Below are positions 1-12,344 of a DNA stretch of 64,000 bases, piece by piece; the stretch's first letter is position 1, and each line of letters starts with the position of its first letter. The stretch comes from Duganella aceris (lineage in GTDB: Bacteria > Pseudomonadota > Gammaproteobacteria > Burkholderiales > Burkholderiaceae_D). Location: the NCBI RefSeq assembly GCF_011090165.1, contig NZ_JAADJT010000001.1, positions 1 through 64,000 of the forward strand. The letters are read 5' to 3'. The translations under genes and the position numbers were made by a program. The notes beneath the pieces were generated by a model that had not been told where the DNA came from, searched no databases, and was given only the letters and a program-made list of their open reading frames with translations.

Positions 1-60
1 AAGCTACCGGCATCGATGGTTCATTTGCGCGAAAGGTTGGTTAGCCTTCTGAATGAAGAA

Positions 61-88
61 CGGCCCGGTCGAAGCTTCGACCGGGCCG
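61..88 (-). terminator. palindromic hairpin downstream of nrdB
   Basis: A 28-base perfect palindrome (CGGCCCGGTCGAAG and its complement) lies about 100 bases past the nrdB stop. Read on the minus strand it is followed by TTCTTCATT, so it could end the nrdAB transcript, though the T-tract is imperfect. I see no convincing gene in bases 1-190; a short plus-strand open frame there has no recognisable features. Confidence 0.5.
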
Positions 89-190
89 TCAAGGGCAGAC
101 CTAGAAAATATGACGTTCGCGTACTAAAAAAATCTCCTTAACTGAACGGCATTACCGCGATGCGGGGCTTTCGGGTGGGGCCGGGGAGGA

Positions 191-1303
191 TTAGTCCCAG
201 TTCAGCGCGCCGCCGGTCTGGTATTCGGTGACGCGGGTCTCGAAGAAGTTGCGTTCCTTTTTCAAGTCGATCATCTCGCTCATCCATGGGAACGGGTTCT
301 CTTCCTGGTCGAACAACGTCTCCAGGCCGATCTGCGTGGCGCGGCGGTTGGCGATGAAGCGCAGGTAACCCTTGAACATGGTGGCGTTCAGGCCCAGCAC
401 GCCGCGCGGCATGGTGTCTTCGGCATACGCGTACTCCAAATCCACCGCCTGCAGGAACAGCTGCTTGATCTCTTCGCGGAAAGCCGGCGTCCACAGCAGC
501 GGATTTTCCATCTTGATGGTGTTGATCAAGTCGATGCCGAAGTTGCAATGCATCGATTCATCGCGCAGGATGTACTGATACTGCTCGGCCGCGCCCATCA
601 TCTTGTTCTGGCGGCCCAGCGCCAGGATCTGGGTGAAGCCGACGTAGAAGAACAGCCCTTCCATCAGGCAGGCGAACACGATCAGCGACTTCAGCAGCTG
701 CTGGTCGTTGTGCACGGTGCCGGTGGTGAAGGCCGGGTCGGTCAGCGTGTTGATGAACGGGATCAGGAACTCGTCCTTGTCGCGGATCGATTTGACTTCG
801 TTGTAGGCGTTGAAGATCTCCGCCTCGTCCAGGCCCAGCGACTCGACGATGTACTGGTAGGCGTGGGTGTGGATCGCCTCTTCGAACGCCTGGCGCAGCA
901 GGTACTGGCGGCACTCCGGAGCGGTGATGTGGCGGTAGGTGCCCAGCACGATGTTGTTGGCGGCCAGCGAGTCGGCGGTGACGAAGAAGCCCAGGTTGCG
1001 CTTGACCAGGCGGCGCTCGTCCTCGGTCAGGCCGTTCGGGTTCTTCCACAGCTCGATGTCGCGCTGCATGTTCACTTCCTGCGGCATCCAGTGGTTGGCG
1101 CAGCCGGCCAGGTATTTGTCCCATGCCCACTTGTACTTGAACGGCACCAGCTGATTGACGTCGGTCTTGCCGTTGATGATGCGTTTGTCGTCGGCGTTGA
1201 CGCGCAGCGCGACTTGCTCGGCGTTGGCTTCGCCGGTGGCCAGCGCGGCTTGGTTAGCTTGTGGTGCGGCCGATACGGCCTCTTCGTCCCAGGACAGCGA
1301 CAT
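191..1303 (-). CDS. nrdB: class Ia ribonucleotide reductase, beta subunit
   Basis: This is the small subunit of ribonucleoside-diphosphate reductase, which carries the diiron-tyrosyl radical needed by NrdA to make deoxyribonucleotides. The 370-residue protein has the ferritin-like helical pattern. The E-x-x-H-x-x-x-Y arrangement at about E142, H145 and Y149 matches the iron ligands and radical tyrosine of the E. coli enzyme (E115, H118, Y122). A second iron-ligand segment, DESMHCNFG, lies further on. The start is an ATG at 1303. nrdB follows nrdA on the same strand after 76 bases, so the two are probably one operon. Confidence 0.97.
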   Translation of the reverse strand: MSLSWDEEAVSAAPQANQAALATGEANAEQVALRVNADDKRIINGKTDVNQLVPFKYKWAWDKYLAGCANHWMPQEVNMQRDIELWKNPNGLTEDERRLVKRNLGFFVTADSLAANNIVLGTYRHITAPECRQYLLRQAFEEAIHTHAYQYIVESLGLDEAEIFNAYNEVKSIRDKDEFLIPFINTLTDPAFTTGTVHNDQQLLKSLIVFACLMEGLFFYVGFTQILALGRQNKMMGAAEQYQYILRDESMHCNFGIDLINTIKMENPLLWTPAFREEIKQLFLQAVDLEYAYAEDTMPRGVLGLNATMFKGYLRFIANRRATQIGLETLFDQEENPFPWMSEMIDLKKERNFFETRVTEYQTGGALNWD

Positions 1304-1333
1304 GATTGAATTCCTCTTATATATATGTGTGTT

Positions 1334-1360
1334 GCGCCGTCCCCGCGTGGGAGACGGCGC
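1334..1360. other. small stem-loop between nrdA and nrdB
   Basis: An 8-bp stem (GCGCCGTC/GACGGCGC) with an 11-base loop lies in the gap between nrdA and nrdB. It has no T-tract on the minus strand, so it is not a normal intrinsic terminator. It could stabilise the nrdA mRNA 3' end or attenuate nrdB. The function is inferred. Confidence 0.35.
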
Positions 1361-1379
1361 GTCTTAACTTACTGGCAGC

Positions 1380-4334
<2,955 letters not shown>

Positions 4335-4440
4335 TTAAGCTCCCCGATAACAGCGTGCAGTCATGGCTGCGCGACGTGTGTTGTGTAAATAAAATGCCAA
4401 AAAGGGTATGTAACTCGATCAAGATTGAATGTCTTGAGAA

Positions 4441-4487
4441 CCACTAGATATAGTACTTGGCCAGACCCTATCCACTGATTGTAGTGG
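4441..4487 (-). promoter_or_regulatory. pair of NrdR-type boxes upstream of nrdA
   Basis: Box 1 (4441-4456) reads CCACTAGATATAGTAC and box 2 (4472-4487) reads CCACTGATTGTAGTGG. Both resemble the known palindromic NrdR box (about ACACTATATATAGTGT). Their centres, 4448.5 and 4479.5, are 31 bp apart, the integer-turn spacing known for paired NrdR boxes. They lie in the 212-base gap upstream of nrdA, so repression of nrdAB by NrdR is the natural reading. Confidence 0.75.
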
Positions 4488-4546
4488 TCGCACGGTAGCA
4501 GGGCAAGTAGGAAATTTTGATGCTTCCAGCAATTTTGCTCTTGACA

Positions 4547-5239
4547 TTAAGGAAGCCCAATAGGGAAGCCAAGTTCAGCGCTAGCGGCTACTAACATTGC
4601 CTGTTTCCTAAGCAGTTTTTGATAATATTCCCAATCGAACAACGGTCCCGGGTCGGTTTTTCGGCCCGGGGCGATGTGCTCATGGCCCTGCACATCGGTC
4701 AGCGGATAGCGCCCCTGCAGCGCCAGCGTCAGCGCCGCCAGCGCCGCGTACTGGGCCGGTTCGAACGGTTGATGGTCCGTGCCTTCCAGTTCGACGCCGA
4801 TCGAGTAGTCGTTGCATTTCTCTCGTCCGCGGAAGCTGGAGGTGCCGGCGTGCCAGGCGCGATCGTTGGCGGAAACATACTGCATCACGCGGCCGTCGCG
4901 GCGGACAAAAAAGTGGCTCGACACCTTCAGCCCGCGCAGGTCGGCGAACGAGGGGTCAGTATTATAGTCTACCCGGCCGGTGAACAGGTCCGACACGTGC
5001 GGACCGCCGAAACGGCCGGCCGGCAGCGAGATGTTGTGGATCACCAGCAGCGTGATGTCGTCGGGCACCGGGGACGGGCGGGCGTCGAAGTGCGGGCTGT
5101 CCCAGCGCTGCGCGGCCGGCCACCAGCCAGCAGCGGTCAGGCCGGGCGGCGCGGGCGCTGGCGGCGCCGCCGGCGCGGCGGGCGGAGTGGCGGCGGCGGG
5201 CGCGGGCTGGGCGGGCGGCGGCGCTGGCGGCGCGCTCAT
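4547..5239 (-). CDS. ampD: 1,6-anhydro-N-acetylmuramyl-L-alanine amidase AmpD
   Basis: This is a cytoplasmic zinc amidase that cleaves the peptide from anhydromuropeptides during cell-wall recycling. The 230-residue protein has H68 and H186/D196 as zinc ligands and E150 as the acid/base residue. Their spacings (82 and 10) match H34-E116 and H154-D164 of Citrobacter AmpD. Residues 1-35 are an unusual Pro/Ala-rich extension not found in enterobacterial AmpD. The ATG at 5239 overlaps the pilR stop (ATGA), so translation is probably coupled. The reading frame continues open upstream, but that part is antisense-like to pilR and is not counted. Confidence 0.93.
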   Translation of the reverse strand: MSAPPAPPPAQPAPAAATPPAAPAAPPAPAPPGLTAAGWWPAAQRWDSPHFDARPSPVPDDITLLVIHNISLPAGRFGGPHVSDLFTGRVDYNTDPSFADLRGLKVSSHFFVRRDGRVMQYVSANDRAWHAGTSSFRGREKCNDYSIGVELEGTDHQPFEPAQYAALAALTLALQGRYPLTDVQGHEHIAPGRKTDPGPLFDWEYYQKLLRKQAMLVAASAELGFPIGLP

Positions 5240-6720
5240 GTCTCCGGCTCCTGGATGTTCAGCTTCTGCATCTGGTAGCGCAATTGGCGGAAGCTGATGC
5301 CCAGCAGTTGCGCGGCCTGGGTGCGGTTGAACTGCGTCTGCGCCAGCGCGCGCAGGATGATGTCGCGCTCGATCTGGTTCAGATACTCGGGCAGGCTGCT
5401 CGGCAGCGCGTCCAGCTGCGGCAGCGGCGGCAGGCCGGCGGCGGGCGACGCGGCGGCCACCGACGCAGGCGATGCAGGCGGCGGCTCGGCCTCGGTCGCG
5501 GCCAGCTGCGGCATGGCCGGCGTCGGCTGCGTCGCCTCCGCCACGCGCGCGCCCTTGAGCGCCAGATCGCCGACCTCGATCACGCCGTCGTCGGCGAAGG
5601 CCAGCGCCCGCTCCAGGATGTTTTCCAGCTCGCGCACATTGCCGGGGAAGGAATAGCCGCGCAAGGTCTCCAGCACCCCCTCGCCCAGGCGCACCTTGTG
5701 CTCGAAGGTGCCGAGCCGCTCCAGGATCGCGCCGGTCAGCGTGGCCAGGTCGTCGAGCCGCTCGCGCAACGGCGGCAGACTCAGTTCGATCACGTTCAAG
5801 CGGTAGAACAAATCCTGGCGGAAGCTGCCCTGCTCCACGCATTGCTCCAGGTTTTTGTGGGTCGCACTAATAATACGCACATCGACCGGCTCCTCGGCGG
5901 TGGCGCCTATCTTGCGCACGCGCCGCTCCTGGATCGCGCGCAGCAGCTTGACCTGCATCGCCAGCGGCAGGTCGGCCACCTCGTCGAGCATCAAAGTCCC
6001 GCCGTTGGCCGCCTGGAAGAAGCCATCGCGCTCGTCGGCCGCGCCGGTGAACGCGCCCTTGCGATAGCCGAAGAACTCGGCCTCCATCAGCGCCTCCGGA
6101 ATCGCGCCGCAGTTGACCGCGATGAACGGCTTGCCGGCGCGCGAGCTTTGCGCGTGGATCTCGCGCGCCGCCAGCTCCTTGCCGCTGCCCGATTCGCCGT
6201 TGATGGCGATCGGCGCCATCGAGCGCGCCAGCCGCGCGATCTGCGCGCGCAGCGCCTGGATCACGGCGGAGTCGCCCTTCAAGCGGCTGACCACCGGTTC
6301 GGCGCTCGGCGCCTGACCGGACGCCGGCTCCTCGTTCAAGCGCAGCGCCGAGCGCACCATCAGCCGCAACTGGTCGAGCGCCACCGGCTTGGAGATGTAG
6401 TCGAAGGCCCCGGCCTTGAGCGCGACCACCGCGTTGTCGGCGCTGCCGAAGGCAGTCACCACCGCGATCGGCGTGTTCTTATATGTGGCGCCGACTTCGC
6501 GCACCAGTTCCAGCCCCAGGCCGTCGGGCAGGCGCATGTCGGTCAGCACCAGCTGGTACTCGGCGCCGCCGGCCAGCAGGCCGCGCGCCTCGCCCAGCGA
6601 CTCCGCGCTGTCGACGTCCAGCCCCATTTTCAACAGGGTCAGTTCCAGCAGCTCGCGCAGGTCGGCTTCATCGTCGACCACCAGCACGCGCGGGGCGCGC
6701 TGGGAACCTTTTGCACTCAT
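5236..6720 (-). CDS. pilR: sigma-54 response regulator PilR
   Basis: This NtrC-family activator probably turns on type IV pilin transcription with sigma-54. It has a receiver domain (residues about 10-120, phospho-acceptor D61), an AAA+ domain with Walker A GESGSGKE (175-182) and the sigma-54 contact GAFTGA (222-227), and a C-terminal Fis-type helix-turn-helix (LGISFRQLRYQMQKL). An Ala/Pro-rich linker joins the last two. The ATG at 6720 overlaps the pilS stop by one base (TGATG); a TTG one codon earlier is less likely. No pilin gene is in the window, so the target is inferred from family and from the pilS-pilR pairing. Confidence 0.92.
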   Translation of the reverse strand: MSAKGSQRAPRVLVVDDEADLRELLELTLLKMGLDVDSAESLGEARGLLAGGAEYQLVLTDMRLPDGLGLELVREVGATYKNTPIAVVTAFGSADNAVVALKAGAFDYISKPVALDQLRLMVRSALRLNEEPASGQAPSAEPVVSRLKGDSAVIQALRAQIARLARSMAPIAINGESGSGKELAAREIHAQSSRAGKPFIAVNCGAIPEALMEAEFFGYRKGAFTGAADERDGFFQAANGGTLMLDEVADLPLAMQVKLLRAIQERRVRKIGATAEEPVDVRIISATHKNLEQCVEQGSFRQDLFYRLNVIELSLPPLRERLDDLATLTGAILERLGTFEHKVRLGEGVLETLRGYSFPGNVRELENILERALAFADDGVIEVGDLALKGARVAEATQPTPAMPQLAATEAEPPPASPASVAAASPAAGLPPLPQLDALPSSLPEYLNQIERDIILRALAQTQFNRTQAAQLLGISFRQLRYQMQKLNIQEPET

Positions 6721-8417
6721 CAAACGGCCTTTCCTTGCTGTTGCGCCGGATAGGCGAAGGTAATCACAAAGCGCCCGCTCGACACCGGTTGGCCGTCGGC
6801 GCTGTCGCGCTGGTCGAAACGGTATTCATAGTCCAGCCGCGCCTCGTTATTCAAACACAATTCGCGCGCCAGGTACAAGCCCAGCCCCGTGCCCTTGCTG
6901 GAGGTGGTGTAGAACGGCTCGAACAAATGCGCCCGCACCTCCGGCGAGATGCCGGGACCATCGTCCTGCACGTGCAGCTCCAGCCGCTGCGCCTTGTCGC
7001 GCACCAGGTCGAGGCGGATCGACGCCGGGCCGCCGCTGGCGTAGCGCACTGCGTTATTGAGCAGGTTGAGCACCACTTCGCGCAGATGCAGCGCATCGAA
7101 GCGCACCCGCGTGCCGGCCGCCACGTTGACGGCGGCGAGGTCCGGCGGCAGGCCGTGGGTGTCGACGAACTCGGTCTTCAATTCGGCCAGGAAGACATCC
7201 AGCGCCAGCGGCTCGCTGTGCGGCTGCACCTTGCGCGACAGCTGCAGGATGTCCTCCACCATGCGGTTGACCCGCGCCACGTTGTCGCCGACGATCTTCA
7301 GCAGCCGCAGATGGACGGTGCTATCCAGATCCTCGCCCAGCAGCGCGGTGGCGTGACCGATGGCCGACAGCGGATTGCGCACCTCGTGCGCGATGCTGGC
7401 GGTCAGCCGCCCCATCGACGCCAGCTTTAGTTGCTGCGCCTGGTTCTCGATGCCGGTCACGTCCTGCAGGAAAATCACGCTGCGCTCGGCGCCCGGCCCG
7501 GTGGTATCGACCGCCGCGAAGCGCACCTTCAGGTGCGCGGCCAGGTCGCGGCGCGCGCTCCAGGCGGCGGTCACGCCTTCCAGCGCGGCGTCGGTGAACG
7601 GCTTGATGGTGACGAAGGCGGTGCTGCGCGCGGCATCGGCGCGCCATTCCTGATACGCCTGCGCCAGCGGCGCCAGCGCGGCGGCGGCCGATAATTTGAA
7701 CTTCAGCTCCGGCCCCACCAGCCCGAGCATCTGCTGCGCCGCCGGATTGCCGGCGAAGACCTGGCCGTCCGGATCGACCACCAGGATGCCGTCGCCGATA
7801 TTCGCCATCACCAGCTTGTTGACCGCCTGCTGCACCGTGATCTCGACGCCGCGCCGGTTGGCCAGGTCCTCCTGGCCGATCAGGCGCGCGGCCATGCGGT
7901 TGACCACCAGTACGGCGGCGAAGAAGGCGGCGCCGTACAGGCCGGCCTGCAGCAGCTCGCGCTCGCCGTCCATCATGAACACTTTCCAGGTGCTTTCACC
8001 CAGCATGAAGAGCGCCACCACCGAGGTGCAGAACAGCGCCAGCAACAACGGCGCCAGGATCGCCAGCCCGGCCAGCGGGAACAGGTACAGGATCGCCAGG
8101 CCGCTGCGCACGCCGCCGCCGGCCAGGTACAGCAGCGAGATGATGGCCAGGTCGCAGGCGATCTGCGACAGCAGTTGCAGCAGGAAGCGGCGCTGCAGCC
8201 AGGCCGCCGACAGCGCGAAGGCGATCGACAGCCCGAGGTAGACCAGGCAGATTTGCAGGTAAAGATATTCGCCGGAGGCGCGCAGGCCGCGGCTGTCGAA
8301 GCTCAGGTAGACCAGCAGCACCAGCGCGATGACGACCCGGGTGGCGTTGAGCGTTTGCAGCGAGCGCCAGAAGGTGGCGCGCGATTCATCCGACAGCGCT
8401 TGCAGGCGCGTCCGCAC
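6720..8417 (-). CDS. pilS: membrane sensor histidine kinase PilS
   Basis: This is the sensor partner of PilR. About six hydrophobic segments fill the first 200 residues, followed by a PAS-like region and a HisKA H-box HEVRNPLSAIG with the phospho-histidine near residue 344. The ATPase domain has the N-box NLLNNAVRYA, DDGPGI and GTGLGLYLA. I chose the GTG at 8417 (565 residues) because GAGG lies 9 bases upstream and it starts 11 bases after the PP0621-like gene ends. An upstream in-frame start at 8528 would overlap that gene by 100 bases. Confidence 0.9.
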   Translation of the reverse strand: MRTRLQALSDESRATFWRSLQTLNATRVVIALVLLVYLSFDSRGLRASGEYLYLQICLVYLGLSIAFALSAAWLQRRFLLQLLSQIACDLAIISLLYLAGGGVRSGLAILYLFPLAGLAILAPLLLALFCTSVVALFMLGESTWKVFMMDGERELLQAGLYGAAFFAAVLVVNRMAARLIGQEDLANRRGVEITVQQAVNKLVMANIGDGILVVDPDGQVFAGNPAAQQMLGLVGPELKFKLSAAAALAPLAQAYQEWRADAARSTAFVTIKPFTDAALEGVTAAWSARRDLAAHLKVRFAAVDTTGPGAERSVIFLQDVTGIENQAQQLKLASMGRLTASIAHEVRNPLSAIGHATALLGEDLDSTVHLRLLKIVGDNVARVNRMVEDILQLSRKVQPHSEPLALDVFLAELKTEFVDTHGLPPDLAAVNVAAGTRVRFDALHLREVVLNLLNNAVRYASGGPASIRLDLVRDKAQRLELHVQDDGPGISPEVRAHLFEPFYTTSSKGTGLGLYLARELCLNNEARLDYEYRFDQRDSADGQPVSSGRFVITFAYPAQQQGKAV

Positions 8418-8428
8418 CGGCGACGGCC

Positions 8429-8746
8429 TCAGGCGGCCGGCAGCGCGGCGTGGGCCGCGCTGCAGAAGTCGCGGCCGTTGGCCTGCACCGTTTCCGAGGC
8501 GGGATAATAGACGCCGCAATGCGCGCATTGCAGCATGACTTCAGCGTCGTTGGCGGCCTTTTCGGCCACCCGCGCCTTGTAGGAAAAGGGCGTGCCGGCC
8601 TGCGGCCCCGGTTGCGCCCCCGTCTGCTGCGGTGGTGGCGGTTGCCGGAACTGCTGCTGGTGACGCTTCTGCGCGTTGCGGATCTTGGTGCGGATCGCGA
8701 AGATCACCAGGAAAATCAACGCCAGCCAAAAGATAATACGGCTCAT
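8429..8746 (-). CDS. PP0621-family small membrane-anchored protein
   Basis: A 105-residue protein with one N-terminal transmembrane helix (MSRIIFWLALIFLVIFAIR), a Gln/Pro-rich linker, and a C-terminal knob with a C-x-x-C pair (LQCAHCGVYYPASE) and a further Cys (FCSAAH). These cysteines suggest a small zinc-binding fold. The family is known next to ccsA-like and pilS genes in betaproteobacteria but has no established function. The ATG at 8746 overlaps the ccsA stop (ATGA). Confidence 0.8.
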   Translation of the reverse strand: MSRIIFWLALIFLVIFAIRTKIRNAQKRHQQQFRQPPPPQQTGAQPGPQAGTPFSYKARVAEKAANDAEVMLQCAHCGVYYPASETVQANGRDFCSAAHAALPAA

Positions 8747-9546
8747 GCCCAACCCTTATGCAAAACCACCTCAAACACAAAACGGCTGCCGACATAGGCC
8801 AGCAACAAGGTCGCGAAACCGGCCAGCGTGAAGCTCAGCGCGGTCTTGCCGCGCCAGCCACGGAAGCGGCGGCCGGCCAGCAGCGACGCGAACAATACCC
8901 ACGACAGCAAGGTGAAGACCGATTTATGGTCCCACTTCAGCGCCTGACCGAACAGCGCCTCCGAAAACACGATGCCCGACAACACGGTCAAGGTCAGCAG
9001 CGCGAAGCCGAAGCCTATCATGCGGAACAACAGCTTCTCCATCGTCAACAGCGCCGGCAGCTGGTCCAGCGCGCCGGACAGGAAGGTCTTGCGGTCGGTG
9101 CCCGAATGCAGCCGCGACTCCTGCAAGGCCATCAGCACCGCGTGGAAGGCGGCGATGGTCAGCGTGCTGTACGCCATGGTGGCGATCGCGATGTGCCAGC
9201 CGAACAACGGCGACTTGTCGCCCATCGCCACCAGGTTGCCGGGGAAGATGGCCTGCAGCGCGGTGGCGACGGCGGCGCTCGGCATGACCAGGCGGCGCAG
9301 GCCGTCCAGGCTGAAATTCTGGTTCTCGACCCAATAAGCCGCCACCGACACCCACAGCGCCGACGACAGCATCGACGCGAAACCGAGCCGCAGCGAGCCG
9401 GCCGCCGCCACCTCCGACCACAAGCCGGCGCCGTGCAGCAGCCAGGCGGCCAGCGTCACGACGGAAATCAGCCCGCCGCGCCGCGCCGGCAGCGCCGCGC
9501 ACAAGACATACAGCGCGATGGCTGCGATGAATAAATAGATTTGCAT
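8743..9546 (-). CDS. CcsA/YpjD-type cytochrome c assembly membrane protein
   Basis: A 267-residue polytopic inner-membrane protein with about eight hydrophobic helices and conserved His positions (GWHIAIATMAYS, WDHKSVFTLLSW) typical of the CcsA/CcmC heme-handling family. In many Burkholderiales this gene is divergent from ffh; here ffh is 7.3 kb away. It heads a tightly overlapping run (PP0621-like, pilS, pilR, ampD) and starts only 21 bases after the ABC ATPase gene stop, so it may be read from the ABC operon. Confidence 0.82.
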   Translation of the reverse strand: MQIYLFIAAIALYVLCAALPARRGGLISVVTLAAWLLHGAGLWSEVAAAGSLRLGFASMLSSALWVSVAAYWVENQNFSLDGLRRLVMPSAAVATALQAIFPGNLVAMGDKSPLFGWHIAIATMAYSTLTIAAFHAVLMALQESRLHSGTDRKTFLSGALDQLPALLTMEKLLFRMIGFGFALLTLTVLSGIVFSEALFGQALKWDHKSVFTLLSWVLFASLLAGRRFRGWRGKTALSFTLAGFATLLLAYVGSRFVFEVVLHKGWA

Positions 9547-9567
9547 TCCTTCAGTTTACACTATCGC

Positions 9568-10365
9568 TCAATCCACGGCTGCCATGCGCAGTTCGTCGTG
9601 GTGGTGGCGCTGCTGTTCCTCCATCACCAGCTGGCCCAGTTCGCGCTTGAGCGCGTTGAACTCGGCCGAGGCCGGATCGCGCAGGCGCGGCAGCTCGACC
9701 AGGATGTCGCGCTTGACCGTGCCGGGGCGATAGGTCATCACCACGATGCGGTCGGCCAGGTAGATCGCTTCCTCGATGCTGTGGGTGACGAAGATGATGG
9801 TCTTCTTCAGCTCGGCCCAGAGGCGCAGCAGCTCGTCCTGCAGGTTGCGCCGGGTCAGCGCGTCGAGCGCGCCGAACGGTTCGTCCATCAGCATGATCGG
9901 CGAATCGAGCGCCAGCACGCGCGCGATGGCGACCCGCTGCCGCATGCCGCCCGACAGGTCCTTCGGGTAGCGGTTGCGGAAGTCCTGCAGCGACAGCATC
10001 TTCAGCAACTGGTCGACAATGACGGCGATTTCGGCCTTGGCCATGCCCTTGATCTCCAGCCCGAAGGCGATGTTGTCGGCCACCGTCATCCACGGGAACA
10101 GCGCGTATTCCTGGAACACCATGCCGCGCTCCGGCCCCGGCGCCGTGACCAGTTGGCCGTCGGCGGTGATGCTGCCCGAGGTCGGCGGCGCGAAGCCGGC
10201 CACCGCGTTCAGCAAGGTCGACTTGCCGCAGCCCGACGGCCCCAGCAGGCAGACGAACTGCCCCTGCGGGATCTCCAGGTTGATGTCCTGCAGCGCGACG
10301 ACGTCGCGTTCGGCGGTCTTGAACACCTTGCCGACGTGGGACACTATGATATGTGCGGCGCTCAT
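9568..10365 (-). CDS. ABC importer ATPase, nitrate/sulfonate (SsuB/TauB) type
   Basis: The 265-residue nucleotide-binding subunit of an importer. Walker A is GPSGCGKST (42-50). The signature LSGGMRQR, Walker B MLMDEPFGALDAL and H-loop FVTHSIEEA are all present. It is the last of three importer genes, 4 bases after the permease gene. The subfamily takes up nitrate, sulfonates, taurine or thiamine precursors; the substrate here cannot be told from sequence alone. Confidence 0.92.
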   Translation of the reverse strand: MSAAHIIVSHVGKVFKTAERDVVALQDINLEIPQGQFVCLLGPSGCGKSTLLNAVAGFAPPTSGSITADGQLVTAPGPERGMVFQEYALFPWMTVADNIAFGLEIKGMAKAEIAVIVDQLLKMLSLQDFRNRYPKDLSGGMRQRVAIARVLALDSPIMLMDEPFGALDALTRRNLQDELLRLWAELKKTIIFVTHSIEEAIYLADRIVVMTYRPGTVKRDILVELPRLRDPASAEFNALKRELGQLVMEEQQRHHHDELRMAAVD

Positions 10366-10369
10366 GGCA

Positions 10370-11194
10370 TCAGTTCTCCAGGCCGCGGTGCCAGCGCAGC
10401 AAGTGGTTGTTGAGTTTGTTCATGCCGACGTCGATCGCCAGCCCGATCAGGCCGATGCTGATCATGCCGGCGATGATCTTGTCCGACCAGAAGTACTCGC
10501 GCGCCTCCAGGATGCGGAAGCCCAGGCCGTTGTTGACGGCGACCATCTCGGCCACGATCACCACGATGAATGCGGTGCCGATGCCGATCCGCACGCCCGA
10601 CAAAATATAAGGCACGGCGGCCGGCAGGATCACGCGCAGGAACATGGTGCTGCCGCTGGCGCCCAGGTTGCGCGCCGCGCGCAGGTAGATGCCGTCGACC
10701 TGGCGCACGCCGGCGATGGTGTTCATCAGCACCGGGAAGAAGGCGCCCAGCACGATCAGGAAGATGGCCGGCGGATTGCCCAGCCCGAACCACAGCATCG
10801 ACAGCGGGATGTAGGCGATCGGCGGGATCGGCCGCACCATCTGGATCAGCACGTTGAACCAGTCGTAGACGCGCTGGCTGGCGCCCATCGCCAGGCCTAG
10901 CGGCAAGGCCAGGCCGGCGCCGATCAGGAAGCCCACCACCACGCGGTACAGGCTGCCGATCGAGTCGGTGATCAGCTCGCCGGAGAAGGCCCAGGCCAGC
11001 CAGCCGCCGGCGGCCGGATCGTAGGGCTGCAACGGCAGCAGGTAGGCGATCCACTTTTCCACCACCGCCAGCGGCGACGGCAGCACCTGCGGATTGACCC
11101 AGCCCAGCATCGCCGACGCCTGCCACAGCGCGATGATCACGGCCGGGACGATCAGGCCGACCCCGGCCTGGCGCCACGACGAGGCGCCGGCCAT
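10370..11194 (-). CDS. ABC importer permease, SsuC/TauC type
   Basis: A 274-residue inner-membrane permease with about six helices and the EAA-type loop (AARNLGASGSTMFLRVILPA) that docks on the ATPase. Its ATG overlaps the stop of the binding-protein gene by one base (TAATG), so the two are coupled. Confidence 0.92.
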   Translation of the reverse strand: MAGASSWRQAGVGLIVPAVIIALWQASAMLGWVNPQVLPSPLAVVEKWIAYLLPLQPYDPAAGGWLAWAFSGELITDSIGSLYRVVVGFLIGAGLALPLGLAMGASQRVYDWFNVLIQMVRPIPPIAYIPLSMLWFGLGNPPAIFLIVLGAFFPVLMNTIAGVRQVDGIYLRAARNLGASGSTMFLRVILPAAVPYILSGVRIGIGTAFIVVIVAEMVAVNNGLGFRILEAREYFWSDKIIAGMISIGLIGLAIDVGMNKLNNHLLRWHRGLEN

Positions 11195-12168
11195 TATTTA
11201 ACGCCCAGCGATTTCTTGGCCGCGTCCAGCAGGTCGGTCTTGACCCAGTCCTTGGCCACCGGCGGCTTGCTCATCTTGCCGACGCCGGTCTTGACCATGA
11301 CGTCGGTGGTGATCTGGATATGTTCCGACGTGATGTCGTAGCTGTACGGCGAATTGCCGATCGCGTCGTCGAAGTCGTCCTTGCTGATCTGGCCCTTGAA
11401 CACCACTTCGCGCACGTATTTCTCGGCCACCGACTTGTTCTCGATGAACAGCTTGGTCGCCTGGACGAAGCAGTTCATGAACTTCTCGGCCAGCGGCCGC
11501 TTCTCTTTATAGAACTTCTCGGTCATCACCATGGTGCGGATCGGCTCGCCGATCGGGGTGTCGTAGGGCTTGATCATCTCGCTGCCGAAGCCCTTGTTGA
11601 TCGCCTGCGACGACTGCGGCTCGGACTGCATCATGGCGTCGATCTGCTTGCCCAGCAGCGCCTGGTTCAGGTCGGCGTAGGCCAGGAACACCAGCTGCAC
11701 GTCCTTGCCGGGCTGGTCGGAGACGGTCAGGCCGGCCTGTTGCAGCTCGGCCAGCAGCAGCACCTCCTGGATGCCGCCGCGCGTGACGCCGACCTTCTTG
11801 CCCTTGAGGTCCTTGACCGCTTTCAGTTTCAGGTCGCTGCGGCTGACCAGCTGCGCGCCGCCCTTGGCGAAGCCGGCCACGACGAAGATCGGCGCCCCGC
11901 CGGCGCGGCCGGAGATGGCCGCCTCGGAGGCGGTGGTGCCGACGTCGAGCTCGCCGGCGATGATCGCCTGCATCACATCCAGGCCTTTCGGGAACACATG
12001 CTCGTCGACCTTGATGCCGCACTTGGGCGCGATTTCCTTGATGTACGAGACGGCGCCGTAGTGGGCGAACTTCAGATTACCCAGCCGTACCACTTCCTGT
12101 GCCTGGGCGCCGGCGGCGCTGAACATGGAGGCAAGTGCCAATGCGGTGCAGATCGATTTCAGTTTCAT
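11194..12168 (-). CDS. periplasmic substrate-binding protein, NMT1/SsuA-like
   Basis: A 324-residue secreted binding protein. The signal peptide ends near AGAQAQ-EV, followed by the two-lobed NMT1/SsuA pattern (DVMQAIIAGELDVGTTASEA, then a KGKKVGVTRGG hinge segment). It heads the importer operon, binding protein-permease-ATPase. The ligand is unknown; sulfonate, nitrate or a heterocycle are all possible. The 176-base gap upstream also serves the divergent NHL lipoprotein gene. Confidence 0.88.
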   Translation of the reverse strand: MKLKSICTALALASMFSAAGAQAQEVVRLGNLKFAHYGAVSYIKEIAPKCGIKVDEHVFPKGLDVMQAIIAGELDVGTTASEAAISGRAGGAPIFVVAGFAKGGAQLVSRSDLKLKAVKDLKGKKVGVTRGGIQEVLLLAELQQAGLTVSDQPGKDVQLVFLAYADLNQALLGKQIDAMMQSEPQSSQAINKGFGSEMIKPYDTPIGEPIRTMVMTEKFYKEKRPLAEKFMNCFVQATKLFIENKSVAEKYVREVVFKGQISKDDFDDAIGNSPYSYDITSEHIQITTDVMVKTGVGKMSKPPVAKDWVKTDLLDAAKKSLGVK

Positions 12169-12344
12169 CCGTCTCTCCTGTGTGTTGATATTGTCCGCAG
12201 ATCATACCAAGCCCGCCGATGCTTGCCTATCGCTGCTTGCTGAATGTAAAAAATGTAAGTTGTGACGCTCATCGCACTTCAAATACCGGCGGCGGCATAG
12301 TATCTTGTTGCGAAATCAAAAATCCGGCAGACTGAAGGCACATC

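Noticed and set aside
16..192. Short plus-strand frame downstream of nrdB
   Set aside because: It has no RBS or recognisable features and runs through the palindromic terminator; probably chance.
4951..4966. GGGGTCAG-like sequence inside ampD
   Set aside because: It matches the ends of the palindrome family, but no inverted partner is nearby and it is coding.
5284..6753. 489-codon open frame opposite pilR
   Set aside because: It is antisense to a protein with full receiver, AAA+ and Fis motifs; Gln/Arg/Leu-rich with no motif of its own.
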